Notes under the pieces: generated by a model
What the model was told of the DNA's origin: nothing
Database searches by the model: none
Seen by the model: only the letters and a program-made list of their open reading frames with translations
In this document: positions 61,470 through 64,000 of the stretch, one piece after another
Position numbering within the stretch: position 1 is the stretch's first letter
Layout: each line of letters begins with the position of its first letter
Translations under genes and position numbers: made by a program
Origin: Mariniflexile sp. TRM1-10
GTDB taxonomy: Bacteria > Bacteroidota > Bacteroidia > Flavobacteriales > Flavobacteriaceae
Assembly (NCBI RefSeq): GCF_003425985.1
Contig: NZ_CP022985.1
Coordinates: forward strand, 161,501 to 225,500
DNA length: 64,000 nt
Direction: 5' to 3'

Positions 61470-62213
61470 CTATTTAAAAAATGATTGAATAAATGGATCG
61501 TCATCAGTAACGAATTCTTCTAAATGGCCTTCTTTATAAACTTTTCCGTCCTTTATCATAGCGATTCTATCTGACACTTTTTTTACACAATTAATGTCGT
61601 GGGTTATTATTATAGATGAATTTTTGAATTTACTTCTGGTGTCATTTATCAACTCACTTATTTCGTTAGACGTTATGGGATCTAAACCTGTAGTAGGCTC
61701 GTCATAAAGAATAATCTTTGGATTCACTATTAATGTTCTTGCCAAACCAATTCTTTTTTTCATGCCTCCAGACAATTCTGATGGCATTTTATCAATTGAG
61801 TCTTGCATATTTACATTCTCCAAAGCTTCAATAATTTTATTGTTAATTTCTTCTTTAGAAAACACTTCATTTAATCTTGAAAGTGCAAAAGTCAAGTTCT
61901 CTCTTACCGTCATGGAATCATACAAGGCTGCGCCTTGAAAAAGAAAGCCTGTTTTTTTACGCACTTCCACTAAATCCTCTTCACTAATATCGGTCAGTTC
62001 GTAGTCGCCCACTTTAATGCTTCCTTCATCATGACTTAAAAGATTAACAATACACTTAATCAACACCGATTTTCCCGAACCGGATTTTCCTAATATCACT
62101 AAATTTTCTTCTTCATGAAGTTGGAGCGTTATGCCATCAAGCACCTTCAAATCTCCAAAACTTTTTTTAAGATCCTTTATATCAACAACTGCATTGTTTC
62201 CTTTTTTATTCAT
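61470..62213 (-). CDS. mlaF: ABC lipid transporter ATPase MlaF
   Basis: A 247-residue ATPase. Walker A LGKSGSGKSVLIKCI near residue 36, signature LSGGMKKRIGLARTLI near 147 and Walker B IILYDEPTTGLDPITSNEIS near 166 are all intact. The SGGMKKR form of the signature is typical of the MCE-linked (Mkl/MlaF) subfamily. It shares one base with the stop of mlaE, so it is translationally coupled to the permease. It energises lipid transport with MlaE and MlaD. Confidence 0.95.
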   Translation of the reverse strand: MNKKGNNAVVDIKDLKKSFGDLKVLDGITLQLHEEENLVILGKSGSGKSVLIKCIVNLLSHDEGSIKVGDYELTDISEEDLVEVRKKTGFLFQGAALYDSMTVRENLTFALSRLNEVFSKEEINNKIIEALENVNMQDSIDKMPSELSGGMKKRIGLARTLIVNPKIILYDEPTTGLDPITSNEISELINDTRSKFKNSSIIITHDINCVKKVSDRIAMIKDGKVYKEGHLEEFVTDDDPFIQSFFK

Positions 62214-63031
62214 TATAATAAATCGGTTATTTGTACGGCAATTAAGTCTACAATAATTAGTAATAATGATGCGGTTACTACTGCCGAATTTGCCGCAATT
62301 CCCACACTTTCTGTTCCTTTACCAGCATGATATCCTTTGTAACATCCAACCAGACCAATGACAGCTCCAAAAAAGAATGATTTTATGATGGCTGGGATGA
62401 TATCGATAAAATCTACATTATTAAAGGCTTGGTTTAGGAATAACTTTAAACTTATGGCATCCTTAATGTTTATCCCTAACCAGCTACCAAAAATACCAAT
62501 GGCGTCTGCGTACAGTGTCAATAATGGAATCATAACGGTAGCTGCCAAAACCCTGGGGATTATCAAAAAATTTATAGGGTTGGTATTAGACACTTCCATA
62601 GCATCAATTTGTTCGCTTACTCGCATAGAACCTAATTCGGCCCCCATACTTGAACCTATCTTTCCTGCACAAATTAGGCCTGTAATTACAGGTCCCATTT
62701 CTCGAATGATTGAAATGGCAACCATCCCCGGCAACATAGCGACGGCTCCAAATTCGACCAGTGGTGGCCTTGATTGAATGGTTAAAACCAAACCTACAAT
62801 AATACCGGTAATAGAAATGAGACCAACCGATTTATTACCGATTTGATAACATTGTTTTAAAAACTCTTCAAACTCAAACTTTTTGGTAATGAAATTTCTT
62901 GATACCAGCTTTAAATAGCCCAGCACATTTGCTATATCTATAAAAAATTGAATACTTTTTTCTTTTATATAAGGAATAAAAGATGGAATATTTGAAGATA
63001 CATTATTAGGTTGACTTGTTTTTTTTGGCAT
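62213..63031 (-). CDS. mlaE: ABC lipid transporter permease MlaE
   Basis: A 272-residue inner-membrane permease with five or six spans. EEFLKQCYQIGNKSVGLISI begins the conserved region. VGLVLTIQSRPPLVEFGA then AVMLPG, REMGPVITGLICAGKIGSSM and GAELGSMRVSEQIDAMEV are the hallmark blocks of the MlaE family (EMGPVLTALLxAGRxGAaxaAElGTM). The N-terminus MPKKTSQPNNVSSNIPSF is a longer cytosolic leader than in E. coli. It is the first gene of mlaE-mlaF-mlaD. Confidence 0.95.
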   Translation of the reverse strand: MPKKTSQPNNVSSNIPSFIPYIKEKSIQFFIDIANVLGYLKLVSRNFITKKFEFEEFLKQCYQIGNKSVGLISITGIIVGLVLTIQSRPPLVEFGAVAMLPGMVAISIIREMGPVITGLICAGKIGSSMGAELGSMRVSEQIDAMEVSNTNPINFLIIPRVLAATVMIPLLTLYADAIGIFGSWLGINIKDAISLKLFLNQAFNNVDFIDIIPAIIKSFFFGAVIGLVGCYKGYHAGKGTESVGIAANSAVVTASLLLIIVDLIAVQITDLL

Positions 63032-63186
63032 GATGATATCCTTAAAATAATGGAATAAAATTACATGCTTTTTGAGTTTAAAAATTTACAGGATTTTAAG
63101 ATTTTATTATACAATACCGATGCGTGTTGCGTCTTAAAATAGACGACAAAGTGTATTATAAATCTATAAACGAAATAAAATAGAGG

Positions 63187-64000
63187 TTAAAAAGGATAGC
63201 CTATTGCTAAATTGAAAATCAGGTTTTCCTTTCTCCATGCACTACTCCCAAAATTAATAGCGTCAAAAACCCATCTGTCGCCTTTTGGTAAATATGGTTT
63301 CCTTAAAGGAAAAGCAAAATCGGTTCGAAGCACCAAAAAATTGAAATCGAATCGTAATCCCAAACCAGTACCTACGGCCAACTCGTTTAAAAACTGACCA
63401 GAAAATTTGGCTCCCGGCTTTTCATCATTTGTATTTAATAACCATATATTGCCCGCATCAATAAACACAGCTCCTTTTACTAATTTGTATATTTTGGTTC
63501 GTAATTCCGTGCTGAACTCCAACTTTATATCGCCCGATTGGTCTGGTAAAAACGTATTGGTCACTTCGTTGCCATTAAATGTTCCCGGGCCAATAGACCT
63601 TGCCCTAAAAGCCCGAATGCTATTGGTACCTCCTATAAAAAATTGCTTTATAAAAGGCAACTCTTTAGAATTTCCATACGGAATTCCTGCCCCAGCAATA
63701 ATTCTACTGGCAAGTGTGGTTTCTTTTCCAAAGTTATAATAATGACGAAATTCCAGTTCTAGTTTTGAATATTGACTGAAGGGAACTCCTAATATAGTTT
63801 TGGGATTGTCGCTATCATTAGCCCCTAAGATTAATCCTATGGCATTACCCGATAAATCGATACCTCCCTTAAAATAGATGTTATTTGTTTTATTTTTCAG
63901 CATGGTATTGGTGTAGGTATACGAATAAGTCGTGCCAAAAATGAGTTGTTTGTCAATGACTTTCTGTAAAGACGGATTATCGGCAATTTGTTGTTTGTAT
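63187..64000 (-). CDS. Omp85/TamA-type outer-membrane protein, C-terminal part (cut by window edge)
   Basis: The frame stays open from the window end to the stop at 63187. It reads DNPSLQKVIDKQLIFGTTYS, then beta strands ending with an aromatic residue at the C-terminus (LIFNLAIGYPF), the outer-membrane insertion signal. SIGPGTFNGNE and KLEFSTELRTKIYKLVKGAV then FIDAGNIW are the conserved Bac_surface_Ag (Omp85) barrel blocks. It is probably the TamL/BamA-like lipoprotein-type member found in Bacteroidota, but the diagnostic POTRA and N-terminal parts are outside the window. An internal methionine at 63903 is not the start. Confidence 0.88.
   Translation of the reverse strand, partial: YKQQIADNPSLQKVIDKQLIFGTTYSYTYTNTMLKNKTNNIYFKGGIDLSGNAIGLILGANDSDNPKTILGVPFSQYSKLELEFRHYYNFGKETTLASRIIAGAGIPYGNSKELPFIKQFFIGGTNSIRAFRARSIGPGTFNGNEVTNTFLPDQSGDIKLEFSTELRTKIYKLVKGAVFIDAGNIWLLNTNDEKPGAKFSGQFLNELAVGTGLGLRFDFNFLVLRTDFAFPLRKPYLPKGDRWVFDAINFGSSAWRKENLIFNLAIGYPF

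Overview
The window is chromosomal DNA of a marine-type member of the Flavobacteriaceae (Bacteroidota). The evidence is low GC, dense AT-rich spacers, Bacteroidota-type promoters (TTG-N17-20-TAnnTTTG), a SecA of about 1,100 residues, OmpA proteins with thrombospondin type 3 repeats, the DUF5723 and DUF2795 families, and many short proteins shared by flavobacteria. I saw no rRNA, tRNA, CRISPR array or prophage.

Region 1 (1-12,940, all minus strand) is a surface-polysaccharide locus. It holds a Wza-like export lipoprotein, a Wzc-like tyrosine autokinase with a Gly-Tyr tail, CysQ and CysC (PAP removal and PAPS synthesis), an ABC exporter (Wzm-like permease, Wzt-like ATPase), a PAPS-dependent sulfotransferase, a methyltransferase, a capsule-synthesis-type transferase and two GT2 glycosyltransferases. 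Together they suggest a sulfated glycan made, exported and fuelled from one locus. A four-helix-bundle gene and a GIY-YIG gene sit inside repeat-filled gaps of this locus.

Region 2 (13,039-34,000) is mostly core genome: an ABC-F ATPase, a methyltransferase, two paralogous DUF5723 outer-membrane proteins (one carrying TSP3 and OmpA domains), a cobalamin adenosyltransferase, SecA, a HxlR/NmrA divergent pair, a DOPA-type dioxygenase, an M23-like protein, TtcA and RimO.

Region 3 (34,300-60,200) looks like a stress neighbourhood: topoisomerase IB, KatE with a DJ-1-like tail, a PA2169-type bundle, MgtC, YihY, OsmC, CinA, two DAO-type FAD enzymes (one with a Rieske domain), a 21-cysteine copper-binding-type bundle, a histidine kinase with response regulators, a nitroreductase, an AI-2E-type permease, a SYLF protein and several tiny membrane proteins. 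Region 4 (60,600-64,000) is an Mla-type lipid transport operon followed by the 3' end of an Omp85/TamA-type gene.

Two things stand out. First, an IS110-family element (about 36,390-37,941) sits precisely inside a palindromic intergenic repeat. Its 226-bp non-coding left end contains one segment identical to the flanking left target and, further on, one identical to the element's right terminus. This is the layout expected of a bridge RNA. Second, the intergenic DNA is filled with several dispersed repeat families: two MITE-like families with terminal inverted repeats, a same-orientation hairpin element, a TGAGCTTGTCGAA element that is the IS110 target, and simple-sequence spacers. Coordinates of repeat edges are by eye.
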